From Hofstenia miamia (lineage: Eukaryota > Xenacoelomorpha > Acoela > Hofsteniidae), in contig CABFPE010000053.1 of assembly GCA_900660155.1 (NCBI GenBank), positions 1,354,803 through 1,418,802 on the forward strand: a stretch of DNA of 64,000 nt, read 5' to 3'. Within the stretch, counting starts at the first letter, position 1. Every line of letters begins with the position of its first letter. Positions 10,860 to 21,960 of this stretch are shown piece by piece. The position numbers and the translations under genes were made by a program. The notes beneath the pieces are model-generated. The model did not search any database and was not told the DNA's origin. It saw only the letters and a list, made by a program, of their open reading frames with translations.

Positions 10860-11790
10860 GTTTGAATTTGCAGCAAAACTTCGGAAAAATACCTGAATGC
10901 ATATTTTATTGACATTGAGAAATATTCTTACCATACAAACATACCATTTTTCATTCAAAGTATTTGTCGGTCTTACAGTGCGTCTGACTTTGTTTTATTT
11001 CTTGACAGTTCTACTTCAAGACTCAAAGGTTGCACTTATAAAGTCAAATGGTTTGTTGGCTCATATATATAATAACTGATTGTAAAGAAACTTACTTCAC
11101 TATTTCCTCTGTGATGGCTGATATTTAATATCATGAAGAACAATGGAAAGATTGTTGAGATTTTTAAAAACTTGCAAATTTTATGTGGTCTAAATTGCTC
11201 AGGTAATATTCGTCACCCATATATATATATTGTATTTTTCACGCTCTAAGCAAAACAATACACTCAAGTTGAAGGGGAATGGCGCTCATGTAATAAGATA
11301 GGAAAATTTAACGTTGAGAATGAAGCTCTTATCAAACCTGAGCATGTTCTTTTACATACGTTGCACTTAATGTTAGGTGTTTTTAAATAAGTTTTAAAGG
11401 GAATCAAAAACGAAGATTTCCAAGATTGTCAGACATGAAATTCGCAGCAAGTATACTCAATGGGCCTCAAATGGATAAGCTTTGCAAAAGTGAACTGTTT
11501 TTGTCGATTTTGAATCTAGAAGGAAGAATGTGCTTCGATGCCATTCTAAATTTACTCTAAATTGTGCGTGTGCCCACAGTCCTATCAGTGACTGACAAGA
11601 GATCATTTATCAACACTATGATTGAAAGCTTCAAGAGGCTTAATATTAATTATTCTCCGAAAATGCATTACTTGAGCACACATTTACCTGAATTGCTTTG
11701 TATGGAATGTTCTATTTGCGATGAGCATGGTGAGAGAATGCATCAAATGTTCGAAGTTTTGAATTTCGTCATCCTAAAAAATCTGTAAAA
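10860..11790 (+). pseudogene. Broken transposon-like gene of an arthropod repeat family
   Basis: Pieces on the + strand appear in the order known from a multicopy family of uncharacterised proteins in arthropod genomes. They are SDFVLFLDSSTSRLKG (about 10983-11030; family form 'EWRLFIDSSKRSLKA'), then LIKPEHVLLHTLHLMLG (about 11328-11380; 'L..PEKVLLPPLHIKLG'), then FPRLSDMKFA and ILNGPQM (about 11418-11475), and finally NINYSPKMHYLSTHLPE with CDEHGERMHQ (about 11643-11740; 'N.S.K.HFLHSHLD...SDEQGERFHQ'). The element is broken at several places. I know the family only as repeat-associated and cannot assign a transposon superfamily. The ends were not found. Confidence 0.6.
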
Positions 11791-12749
11791 GTATGATGGT
11801 GGATTTTATATGGATGAATGTTGTATAAATTTTGCCAAACACTTTTTCATTTTTCTTTGTAAAATAATAAAATAAATCACTAATATGGGTAAATGACAAG
11901 TAAAAAATCAATATTTATATATTTGAAATGAAATTTTTCGAAAAGTTCAAAAAATATTGTCAGATGCGTCAAAAATTTAATCTAAAGCAATAATGTAAGC
12001 ATTTGTGAGGAGCAAGACAATAGATACCTTATAAAAAATATCAAATTTAGAGACATGTGCAATTAAGATTTACAAGCAATTAACAATCTAAAATTTAATA
12101 GTAAAAGAGTGCATGCATAAATTTTATATTAATTTATAACATAGTACAAATAAAACACTGAATTATATTCAGTAATTGAATGTGGAAAGCATTTGCAGAA
12201 AATTGCGAAAGTTCTTTACAAACCATACAGCGATCTCACAATTTTCAGGAAAATATAGTTATTTTGTTTGACAAATACTTTGAAAACTAGGATTTCCTAC
12301 AAAAATTTGTTCTATGAAACTGAAAATAGCAACCAATCACATTTCCCGACATACAATGACATTGGTTTTGAAAAAGTTACAATATTGAAGTATGGATATA
12401 TTATCATAGGTTTTTTGTAATGACCAATTGATGTTTGGAGACCATCACAGACTTAATGCACAAATGGAAGGGGGCAATTCTGTCTCATATTATCTCACCT
12501 AAAAACTCCAAATACGATTTGCATTATTCTATTTCTCAATAATTGTTCTATTGGTGTTTTCATAACACACCATCCTGCAGCCACATAATTGGAATCATTT
12601 AAACTAGTTTAGAAGATATCATTTTTTAAATATAATACAGTGATCCTAATAATAGAAACGCAAGTGGTAATACATATACATAGTAAAATATTAAAAACTA
12701 AAATTTTAGGTTTAATGGGCTTTTTATAAATTCAATTTCTTATTTAGCA

Positions 12750-14327
12750 CAGAGATGGAATCGGATCGGATCTTGGATCGGTTCGGATTGGATAAATTTT
12801 GAGAAAATTTCGGATCCAAAAATTGTTTAAACATTGTGTATATTGTACAATTTATACATTATGCACTTTTTTATTTTGAATGCCAATTTAAGTTTGTTGA
12901 TAATCTCAATCTAAGTGAAATTTTGTAATTGAATTACATTGTTCATTCAACAGGTTAAGCGTTATTTTTCCCAACAATTTATAAAATTGGTGACTAATAT
13001 TTCAAATCAGAAAATACGATTCATGTTAGCTATCACATAAAGACAAAATTGTAAAGCAACCAAAAAGATTTGTTGGTTTGAACTTGCAATTGGAAAAGCA
13101 GGAGAAACACAGAGAAGCAAGTGGAATAACTTGTTGCAAACACCGCCAAAATGTAATCATACTAATATAATTTGGGATGCTTTTCAATCAAAACTTTTCA
13201 TGTAAGATGCACCGTAAGCAACTTGCAATGCCAATATCAATTTAGTTTTCAGTAGATTCGTGATTATTATAATCACTAATTCAAAATTTTTTATAGTGCT
13301 ATACCTTTGGCATAGCAATAATTGGGTATTAATTTATTTAATGTTGCATTTATATAATTCAAAATTTGTAATGCAATCTAGTATCCAATTTCAATGAAAT
13401 GTAAAATTCAAAATTTATATTTAAGTCTCAAATTTATCTTGAAAAAAACATGAATTTTTCTATACTCTACTACAATTTTTTTTAATGTCTTGCAATATAT
13501 ATTTTGCGTTTGTTCTTAAATTTGCCCCTGTTTTTGCTATTCTTATTTTCATCGCCTTAGCTGCAATTTTGAGGTAAATTTTATTTTATTGTTTGAAACA
13601 CTTTCAATTCTCAATTCATAATAACATTGCAAAAATGGTGATTTTTGAATTTGGACAAAATAAAATTAATAGAGGGTGGTAATACCATAAAGAATGGATT
13701 TATTATAGTTTTTGCATAGCAATGATCAATTTCTGCTCAAAGTCACGCTAATCAGAAACGGATTTGCTTCTTGTGGGTGGACAATTACAGGTACGAGAAG
13801 TAATCTATTTCAAATATAGATAAACATCGGCCGATAATTTTAGACCCGTTTTGTGATCGTTGAAAAAAACATTTCTTAAATTTTTGGTATGTTTGAGCAA
13901 AAGTGACTGCATTTGATTTTAGTACGAGAAGAGCATTTTATACTATTGTAATATCTCAAAATTTAATATTATTTCTTCAACACATTGCTTTTAACTTATA
14001 TAGGATTCATTAAATTTGGGTTGATTTGCATATGCTATTGCTTAAGTCATCCCATTTTTAAAATGCCTTGGTCCAAACCCGACCCTGTCCTCCCCGGTAT
14101 ATTGTATGTGTCCATTTTTGATCTCAAGACAGTGTTGAAGCGATTAAAATTTTCTATTTGCATTTGAAAAAAAATATACATGTATTTTAAGTCCATATTT
14201 ACTTATTGTTAGAATATTATTTATATTGAAATCCGTTTCTTTTATAAATTCGGATCGTATCGGATCCAGATCATGAAGTTTCGTATCTAGATCGGATCCT
14301 AAAATGTTGGATCCAATTCCATCTCTG
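12750..14327. mobile_element. 1,578-bp hAT-type element with 8-bp target duplication
   Basis: The left terminus reads CAGAGATGGAATCGGATCGG and the right terminus, reverse-complemented, reads CAGAGATGGAATTGGATCC, typical of hAT ends (CAGNG start). The flanking 8-mers are ATTTAGCA (12742-12749) and ATTCAGCA (14328-14335), seven of eight identical, which is the hAT target-site duplication. Both ends carry clusters of GGATC/CGGATC subterminal motifs (about 12761-12820 and about 14255-14315), likely transposase-binding repeats. No recognisable hAT transposase remains inside. The longest frame (13985-14167) has no similarity that I recognise, so this is probably non-autonomous. Confidence 0.85.
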
Positions 14328-15548
14328 ATTCAGCATGCTAGAGTCGACACAATTATGTTGTGGGAATTTAGAATTATTTAATTTTTATGCAGCGAAGGGT
14401 AAATACAATTGGGCCCACTTTTTTTGGGGCGTGCTACCACTGTAAATATACTAACTAATTGCAAAATTGACGTAGAATAACTATAACAAATACTCTGGTG
14501 AAAGCAAATTAATTAGACCTTGAATTTGATAGCAGGAAGTGAAACTTCATTTTCTTTTCCACAAGATAAAAAATTGTTTCACATGAAATAACTTAATAAC
14601 TGCGTTGCTCTCGTGCGTAAATTTTACTCAAAATGTAGGGATTGTATGCTTCAATACAAAACTTATTTCAAAAACTTTATTCAATTAATTAATTTAAGAT
14701 TCTTATTGATCACAATATAAAACACTTTTTTTTACAAAATTCAATGAAGGCCTCTTTAACTCCAATTGAAATTTTTACAAACTATATTTTGGAATGCACA
14801 TTCGCATTACAAACTGCAAAACATGTAATTCAAGAATTAATACAATAATGTGAATCCGTTATCAAACAGTTATTATTCCAAATAGAAGTAAATACACACT
14901 AAACGGTCTTTAAACTTAGAATTTGAGAGGCCGAAAGCAAGACCCGTCAAGGCTCTTGATAAATTCATAAATTCATAAAAAGGTATAGATCACCTAAAAA
15001 CAAGTGTTAAGGTTAATGTAGATAACGTTTTACATGTTTAAGCAAAATATTTTGGCGCTCACAATCAGGCGCTTACAAAGGATTTCTGACAGAGAGGACA
15101 TCTTAGTCATGATCATTTCTTTTCTTGATTGGCATATCAGAGTTGGAACTGGTTGCCGGCCGGCCGGAAGTGCAACTTCACGACCGGCTTTCTTGATTAA
15201 AATATATATTAAGGTTTTGCCTAAAAATATAGTTAATGAAAGTTTGCTGGCATTTAACAAAGTTTAGCATAAATGAATTGTAGTAAGTATTCAACTTATT
15301 GCATTTTTTCGCAAGTATAAGGAAAAATATCTTGAGGACATATTGTAACAATAAAGATCATTTTGTGAACTGCACTACCATTATTTAGTAATTTATGTTT
15401 GAATCAAATCATGACAAATTTATATTGATTTTCGACTAAAACTCAATTTTATCAAGGGCAGCAGAGAGGGTTATCGTAATTTGCTTCTTTATTTAATTAA
15501 GTTTGAACATGGGTTTAAAACATTTCACATTAATTTCAATAATTCCAG
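14328..15548. other. Intergenic sequence, no gene recognised
   Basis: This is AT-rich sequence except for a GC-rich patch at about 15150-15190 containing GGCCGGCCGG. Open frames on both strands of 15030-15267 overlap each other, and neither resembles a known protein. I see no promoter or repeat ends that can be defended. Confidence 0.4.
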
Positions 15549-15649
15549 GACGAAACAACCCATCTTACCATCAAAGAGTAATGAAAGCTGTTGATCGGAG
15601 AAATCCGCAAAATGAAAACCAACAAACAAATACCAAGTATGCTCAATAA
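15549..15649 (+). CDS. Possible + strand terminal exon, unidentified
   Basis: An acceptor-like sequence (TTTCAATAATTCCAG) precedes an open frame entered in phase 2 that reads RNNPSYHQRVMKAVDRRN and then a Q/N-rich run. The frame ends in TAA at 15647-15649. The residue composition (polar and basic, few of the I/F/K/N-only codons that random AT-rich DNA gives) looks coding. An AATAAA overlaps the stop (15645-15650). A weak donor (GTATGC) just before the stop is an alternative end. No upstream exon of the same gene was identified, and the family is not recognised. It may be a pseudo-exon. Confidence 0.25.
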
Positions 15650-16084
15650 AACTTGAATTTACCAAATATTGTTAATAATCACTATGTGAGTTATCTTAAG
15701 ACATAGAATAGAAAATTGTATAAAATTGAATTTGTTTTCAAGATAACAATGTAATAACACGAAAATAACGTAGTGAAAAGGTACCATTATACCTTCATCT
15801 ACCAAATTCATTGTGTGTTTCTAAACCGGGTCTACTAAGAAAATAGCTAACAGACTGCTGGCCCTTCTTTAAAACATACGGCTGGTTCCAACTCTGTGGC
15901 ATATGCTAATGTACAATAGCGTGCACAAAGAGGTGTAATCTGCCTGTTCGGTTTTCCAAGGTTAAATTTGTTTGGTGTTTCTAGAGGAATTCACTCTATT
16001 ATTGATCTCTCAAATTTGATTCTATTGGGATTGCACAGTATGAAAAGTACCCTAATTCTGTACATTATCCTATGATTGAAAATA

Positions 16085-16097
16085 TTTATTTTTTATT
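16085..16097 (-). promoter_or_regulatory. Two polyadenylation signals downstream of the muscleblind stop codon
   Basis: On the - strand two AATAAA hexamers (16097-16092 and 16090-16085) lie about 130 bases after the stop codon of the muscleblind-like gene. They would give a short 3' UTR. Muscleblind genes in other animals usually have much longer 3' UTRs, so other signals further downstream may also be used. Confidence 0.4.
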
Positions 16098-16223
16098 TGA
16101 GACAAACTTGTGAAAGTTTGAATGCTGAAGATATTGAACAAAAAATCTAGAACTTGACTTCATAGCAGAAATGCTCTGATTAAATTTATACTAAAATGAT
16201 TAATAAATTTACCTGTAATTAAA

Positions 16224-16303
16224 TTACCAAGTTACACATCCCATTGTTGGATTAGGATTAAAGAAACTGGGATTGTGTCCAATTCCAGGAGAAAGACCAA
16301 AAA
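16224..16303 (-). CDS. mbl: Muscleblind-like gene, last coding exon with stop
   Basis: On the - strand the acceptor TTTCTTTAG (ending 16304) is followed by an open frame. Entered with the single base left over from the 18788-18929 exon, it reads VFGLSPGIGHNPSFFNPNP, then TMGCVTW and TAA (16226-16224). The phase fits exactly. The glycine/proline/asparagine-rich, low-charge character resembles the disordered C-terminal regions of muscleblind proteins, but I see no diagnostic motif. Gene identity therefore rests on linkage and phase with the zinc-finger exons. Alternative last exons are common in this family, so this need not be the only C-terminus. Confidence 0.7.
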
Positions 16304-18787
16304 CTAAAGAAAATAATGCTAAATTTAGAATACACTTAAAAAATATTTAAATATAATAAATTAAAGTTAAAAAACAATATTTCGACTTAGAGTATTCAGC
16401 GCTTGACTAAAAATTCATTTAAGCTTTTCCAAAAACTGATCATTAAATTTAATTACTATCTAAACTATGCATTTCCAATTGATCTAGTGGTGAAATCCAT
16501 TCATTCTTTACTCTATTGAACACAGTTGTGTAAGATGTGTGATTAATTTAGAGAATTTGGATATGTAAGTTTTCTACGAAATGATTATTTGAATAGAAAT
16601 TGCAAAATAACTAAAAGTAAAAGCAATTATTATTTTCTGAACATTATTGTAATTCAATCTCGTTGGATTGATTTGCAGGCATGGATTTAGTAATAACTTT
16701 GTCTTTTAAGGCGACTAATCAATGTTAATCTGTCTATTCAATCATCCACATGCATTTTCAATGTATTGATGTCATTATGATTGCAATGGTTGGCCTGGAC
16801 TAGTCTGCCTTCATATTAGAAAAAAAAGTTGTATTTAATGGATTTTTCATGACAAATGTTGGGAAAACTTCTGTCAAATTGTCCTTCGTTCTATAAAATT
16901 CAACAGATGTCGTAACACTTCATGCTATATTGCTTCATTGTAGTAAATCACTTGAAACGGCTGTTTTTACGTTCATTTGTTTGCATGTATTTACATCTCA
17001 GTAAATAATTTTGAGCTCTGCCAGAAAATGAACATGAAACCAAAAATTGAAGCGTGGAAAAAACTAAGTTTGAGGAGCATTCTTTTACCAATTTCTATGT
17101 TTCCTTAAGAGAGAGGGAGAGGAGGGAAATTCAAAATTCTGTTGTTCTTATTGTTCCGATATTGTCATATTTATACTCTAAATTTAGAAAAAAAATTCAA
17201 GTTTATAAAAAGATGAAACCAAACAAATATTGAATAATTACAAAGACCTTTTATTTTACGACATGATATGATTTCTTTGCCAAAACACTATTCTGCCCTA
17301 AATGGCCTGAAGATATGGCAACTCTTCATACATTAAAAAACACATTTGCCAGTGGGTTTTGGTTTGCATTCAAATACATTAATAATTAGAAGAATATAAA
17401 AAGCCAAAATAATTTTAGAATATCCTTTTATGTTTTTATCAGAAACATAGACATGAATTAAGTAACTTGTAGGACCAAATAATGAAAACATTTAAACAAT
17501 TGTAATAAGAAATATATCATTAAAAAGTAAGGAAACCCATAACTTTCGAAAAAAAGTTCTTTTCAAACTTTTAAATTACAAATAATGGTGTAAACACATA
17601 ATTATAGCCGTCTGTCTTTTACACACTGCATTAATTTAATTAAATTGGCGGCGATCTTTGTACCGATTGAGCTATAATTTAGAAAATTGCGTTTCCTCTA
17701 TTGCCCCTGGTACCATTTGTCAAGTGGGCTTGACTGTCAAAATATTTTATTGGATACCGTCAGAAAAAGCGTATTACATCCTGCCCAATCAACGGCATCT
17801 AATTAGCGCTGACTTTAACAAATTAGTATTGCCAATAAATTATATAAAACTTCTAACAAATTCCCCCAACACGGTTAAATGTGAAAATATGCGCAGGAAA
17901 TTAAGAATTTGGCAATGTCAAAGTATAAATCCCAAAGAACTTAATTTAAGATTCGATGATTTAAAGAAATATACAAAACACAAACACTCAAGTGTTCAAC
18001 CAATGCGGAAATTACCATTTTCGTGTTAAAATTATATTATCCGCTTCCTTCTTATGGTAATATATGCAAATACATGCATATAAAATCCCGGATACATTTA
18101 ATTGGGTTTTACAATAGTGAATGTCCCATATCGTTTTTTTTCAACTGAAATGACTAACTGGAAATACAGATATTCATCAATTTTTAATATTACAATAAAT
18201 TTAGGTTCCAAACAATAATAAATTGTATTTATTTATAAAACTTTCCATAGGCTGCAATATTAGACATTTCTAGTCTGAAACATTTGTCCAATGAATAGTA
18301 TAAAGTTACATTTCTATTACAAAGTTTTTGCCCAATTTTGAATTTGATCTGATATCTCACTTTAAACGTTTTTCAAAGTGCGTAAAACGAATAAAAATAT
18401 TATAATCCCTTGCAAATGAGCCAATTCTAGAAATCTTTATAAACTTAATGAGATTGTATTTATTGGAACATCAAATAAACGTTGCCAATTGTAAGAGAAA
18501 TATTTAAAGGCCCGTGCTTCATTTTTCTGCAGACGGAAAGTTTAAATACACAAAACCATTTTAGGTTTAAATTTAATACTCTTTATATATATAGCAAAGG
18601 ACAGGCTTAATTATGCAAATTTTATATAACAAAAATAAAAATCTCTTACTTCCATTTTGTTGACTAATAACATTTGAATCAGGCATCATTAGGGAATTGC
18701 TAAATTCAGGATAAACTAAAAAGAGGGTGTTAGACAAATGCAATGCATAAGAAATATCATATCTTTAAAACATGTGGACGAACTTAC
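16304..18787 (-). other. mbl: Last intron of the muscleblind-like gene
   Basis: The intron is 2.48 kb, from donor GTAAGT at 18787 to acceptor TTTAG at 16304. It contains a 123-codon open frame on the opposite strand (17658-18029), listed separately. No transposon was recognised. Confidence 0.65.
17658..18029 (+). other. Unassigned 123-codon open frame in antisense to the muscleblind intron
   Basis: The frame opens with MYRLSYNLENCVSSIAPG and includes CQVGLTVKIFYWIPSEKAYY and a basic C-terminal part. It is among the longer open frames in the window, in a stretch of slightly higher GC. I do not recognise it, see no promoter or splice evidence, and it lies within an intron on the other strand. 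It could be a decayed retrocopy, a repeat fragment or chance. Confidence 0.15.
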
Positions 18788-18929
18788 CGAAATTAATGGG
18801 CATCCCTTGAAACAGGTTGTTATGTACGTATAAATTATAATTGTAAGGTGTTCGGCAGTATTGACTGAAGGGTGGTTGTACGTAATTGTTAAAGACACGC
18901 TGGTTTACGGAAGTGTAATCAGTCGAAAG
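18788..18929 (-). CDS. mbl: Muscleblind-like gene, exon encoding part of the C-terminal region
   Basis: The - strand acceptor (ATTTTTAG, ending 18930) and donor (GTAAGT from 18787) bound 142 bases that read, in phase 0, LSTDYTSVNQRVFNNYVQPP, then FSQYCRTPYNYNLYVHNN and LFQGMPINF, leaving one base. Rich in Tyr/Asn/Gln/Pro, this looks like an intrinsically disordered or aromatic-rich tail of an RNA-binding protein. It joins in phase to the 42-base exon upstream and to the final exon downstream. No domain is seen. Confidence 0.75.
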
Positions 18930-18972
18930 CTAAAAATCACATTAATTTCCAATTCCTTAAACAATAACTTAC

Positions 18973-19014
18973 AGCTGCATTATTAGGCAGGGGCAATTTA
19001 GATGAGATATTGAC
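18973..19014 (-). CDS. mbl: Muscleblind-like gene, 42-base exon after zinc finger 4
   Basis: The acceptor TTGTTTAG (ending 19015) and donor GTAAGT (from 18972) bound exactly 14 codons in phase 0, VNISSKLPLPNNAA. Since the exon is a multiple of three it could be skipped without changing frame. Small in-frame exons after the second zinc-finger pair are a known site of alternative splicing in MBNL genes; that it is alternative here is inference. Only 43 bases separate it from the next exon, a very short intron for this locus. Confidence 0.65.
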
Positions 19015-19215
19015 CTAAACAATTTGATTTATTCAAATCAAGTCGATGACTATTCATACAATCACACACATAGGCCACACATTACTAATTGATCACAAGC
19101 TTGTAAGTAAGAATGTATCTAGTTTAGTTTTCAGTTAAAAACATACATTTGAAAGAACATTAGTCCTGTAATGGTTTTCAATTCAAAACTTATATTAGAA
19201 GCAATAATAAATCAG

Positions 19216-19220
<5 letters not shown>

Positions 19221-19251
<31 letters not shown>
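19221..19251. repeat. (TA)n microsatellite
   Basis: About 31 bases of AT repeat in the intron upstream of the 42-base muscleblind exon. Confidence 0.9.
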
Positions 19252-19259
<8 letters not shown>

Positions 19260-20619
19260 GTCTTTTTTCAAAACTTAAAACATAAACGCAAAACCTCTTT
19301 TTAAAATTGACAATTTAATCTTTTACGAGCCAAAGAAACACAGAATAAGAAAGAATAGTAGCTCACATTAACTAAGATTTTTACTCAATGGCTCTCAAGA
19401 TGAAGAGGAACCATCTTATTTCATAGGTCTGGGACAGAACATTTTACTGGAACCAGCATAGGATTGGATCCATAATTGAAGGAATTGCAATCATTGTCAA
19501 TATTTTTAACATTCTCGGACTAAGCCAATATTTTAATTCCTAGTTATGGGGGAAATGGAATGATAGGACGAAATATTCGTTGGGATAACATCTAATGGAA
19601 GAATGTAGTACTGGTACCAATAATTTCTGATCCTTTGAAGTCTAATTTAGTTTCTGCGCATTGCAAATGATTAGAAAGGTTGGAGGCCGCTAGCTCATGA
19701 ATTGAACTGCGCGAAGATCTAGTTATACAACATACGTATACCTAGCAATTCCATTTGGATTTCTAACTAATCAAACTTGATAGATTTAGATTTTTTTTTC
19801 AAAATCGATTTCAATATTAATAAGGATTTTTTTCAAAACGATCAATTTTTGTGTTGAAGGATGTCACTGAATTATAGATTCAAATCTTATTACAATGGTA
19901 TTTTTACAGCGTAAATAATATAATCGAAGTGTTCTAATAGCCATTAGTATAGAACAGTAAGAAGTAAAATATTTTATTAAATCCAGAAAAAATGTTTCCA
20001 TAGAAACTAATTTCGCAATAAATTAAATCGAACGTTTAATACAATTAAACAACAAAGTGAAATCGGTCTTAACAAAGCTGTCAATTACATTTAATCAGAG
20101 AAATGATTTTAATAAAACCGTTATTCTAATTGTAAGTAATTAGGAAGTCATCTGAATATTAAAGATACGCTTATAGAAACATATTAAATGGCAATAAAAC
20201 AATTCAACCAGACTGGCATTCAGACGGTCAAGGTCATTGGATATTGCGAAGCTGATTTAATAGTGAAAGTCTTCTGCTATTACCATAACGACTTATTGTC
20301 TATTTCGATTTAATCACTTATCTATCCATCCCGTTGAGAAATCAAAATGACAGAAAAAATATTAAATTTTGGTTTGACTTAATATAAAATGTAAACGCAA
20401 AATCAAATAATGAAATAATTTTTCTTCGCCGCGTAGTTACTTTCGACTGATATTTAACTGCCCTTGATTTTAGTTAATTTATTGAGAAATACCTGGATTG
20501 ATTAACTTAATAAACTAGCATTACAATCACTATAAAATTTATATACATGTATTATATAAAAGTGAAAACAGAAGAACATGACGTAAAAAACAATCAATGT
20601 TGCATTTTGGAAAACTTAC

Positions 20620-20796
20620 TTTAATATGTGGAGGTGGATGGAAGTACTTGCAAGAGTCTCTAGTGCAGCGATTTGACAAGTTATCAATGCAGACGATGAC
20701 ACAGTTATCAGATTTATCAACTGATATCGAGGAGTCTGGATGAGCTTTAGGACATTCTGTTTGCTCACATTTTCCATTTAAAAAATCTGTGCATAC
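20620..20796 (-). CDS. mbl: Muscleblind-like zinc fingers 3 and 4
   Basis: The exon is 177 bases, 59 codons in phase 0. The first finger is VCTDFLNGKCEQTECPKAHP, followed by the linker DSSISVDKSDNCVI. The second finger is VCIDNLSNRCTRDSCKYFHP, ending PPPHIK. The second finger has the C-x7-C-x4-C-x3-H spacing and the 'CTR(D/E).CKYFHPP.H' signature of MBNL proteins. Muscleblind proteins bind YGCY motifs in pre-mRNA through such tandem CCCH pairs and control alternative splicing, mRNA localisation and stability. The exon starts at V-C of the finger, which I recall as the boundary in vertebrate MBNL ('VCREYQRGNC'). Oddity: the first finger also has x4 between its second and third cysteines, where MBNL finger 3 normally has x6. 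The donor is GTAAGT. Confidence 0.93.
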
Positions 20797-20850
20797 CTAG
20801 ACATTGACATTGTCACCATAAGACTTAAGATAAGCTTAGATATCACTTAC

Positions 20851-21063
20851 TGGTATTTTGGATCCGGGAAATGGTTCGTTATAAAGCATTGTCTCAGTGA
20901 CATGAGGAGGCGATTGCTGCTGGGGAGATGTTGGTTCCAACTTCTCTTCACCGTTTGCAACGTTAACAGTAGCTTGTGCGACCGATTCTTGCTGCCAAAG
21001 AAATGGTTGATAAGCAGCAGCCGGAGGAGAATTCCACGGAAGATTGATAAACTGCGGCATTTG
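20851..21063 (-). CDS. mbl: Muscleblind-like gene, proline/glutamine-rich linker exon between the finger pairs
   Basis: The exon is 213 bases, 71 codons in phase 0. It opens QMPQFINLPWNSPPAAAYQP, continues FLWQQESVAQATVNVANGEE and EPTSPQQQSPPHVTETM, and ends NEPFPGSKIP. The acceptor AATTTAG ends at 21064 and the donor is GTAAGT. It lies 54 bases upstream of the zinc-finger 3/4 exon and splices to it in phase. MBNL proteins have a Pro/Ala/Gln-rich flexible linker here between the two CCCH pairs, so position and composition agree. An internal ATG (second codon) could in principle start a short isoform containing only fingers 3 and 4. Confidence 0.82.
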
Positions 21064-21902
21064 CTAAATTTTAAACATATCAATATACATATATATATAT
21101 ATCAATATATATATATATACATTATGTGTATGTATATTAATTAACATGACATTATAAACATGATAAAATTACATGATATGAAAAAAAATTCGCGCGGAAA
21201 TATGAAAGGATGATGATTTTCCAAATAAATATTTATTAAAAATTACTACAAAATCGTTTTTTTAATCCTATGAATAAGCATTTAATATTTGGTAATAGGG
21301 AAACTACGATAGCAAATGCATGTCTCAACATTTGGGTATGCTGCGATATTCACTTCAATCATTAGGACTTCAAGCAACATACTTTAAATAACTTCAAGAG
21401 AAGAATATTTCAGTCGCCTTCAAGGGCATTACGACGGATTAAAGTTGAAAGTGCTTTTGATAATCGTTTCAAGAAATTCACTTCAAAAATCCGAACACTA
21501 AATCTCTTGACATCGCTATAGTATTGAAATTAGTTCGGATATCTTAGAGCAAGGGAGGAAAAGAATTAGATTCTGACAAGGCTGAAGAATGCTAAGTCGA
21601 AGATATCGGTTGAATAAGTAAGATTATGAATGTGATCCAAAATATGAATATCTCAGTGACATAAAATGCTTTGCTTAAAAATATTTTTCTTATTTATAAT
21701 CATGTAGTTGGAGGAAGTTGGCCCCGGATTAGAACTGGTATCCATCTTAATGCAACATACATATGAAAGAATGACCCACAACGGCATGTGTGTAATTTTA
21801 TAGCTTTAGCATGTTTTTCTAACATGATAAAAGGTGACAGGATAAGCCTGATCGCTTCTCAAAAACATGAAATGATATGATAATTTTTAGTTAAAATAAC
21901 AA

Positions 21903-21907
<5 letters not shown>

Positions 21908-21957
<50 letters not shown>
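21908..21957. repeat. (TA)n microsatellite
   Basis: About 50 bases of uninterrupted TA repeat in the large intron, among the longest in the window. Confidence 0.92.

Positions 21958-21960
<3 letters not shown>

Noticed and set aside
15030-15267. Overlapping frames of 76-77 codons on both strands around GGCCGGCCGG
   Set aside because: Neither translation resembles a protein family. The openness on both strands comes from the same few GC-rich codons. I considered it as an alternative muscleblind terminal exon, but no acceptor in the right phase was found.
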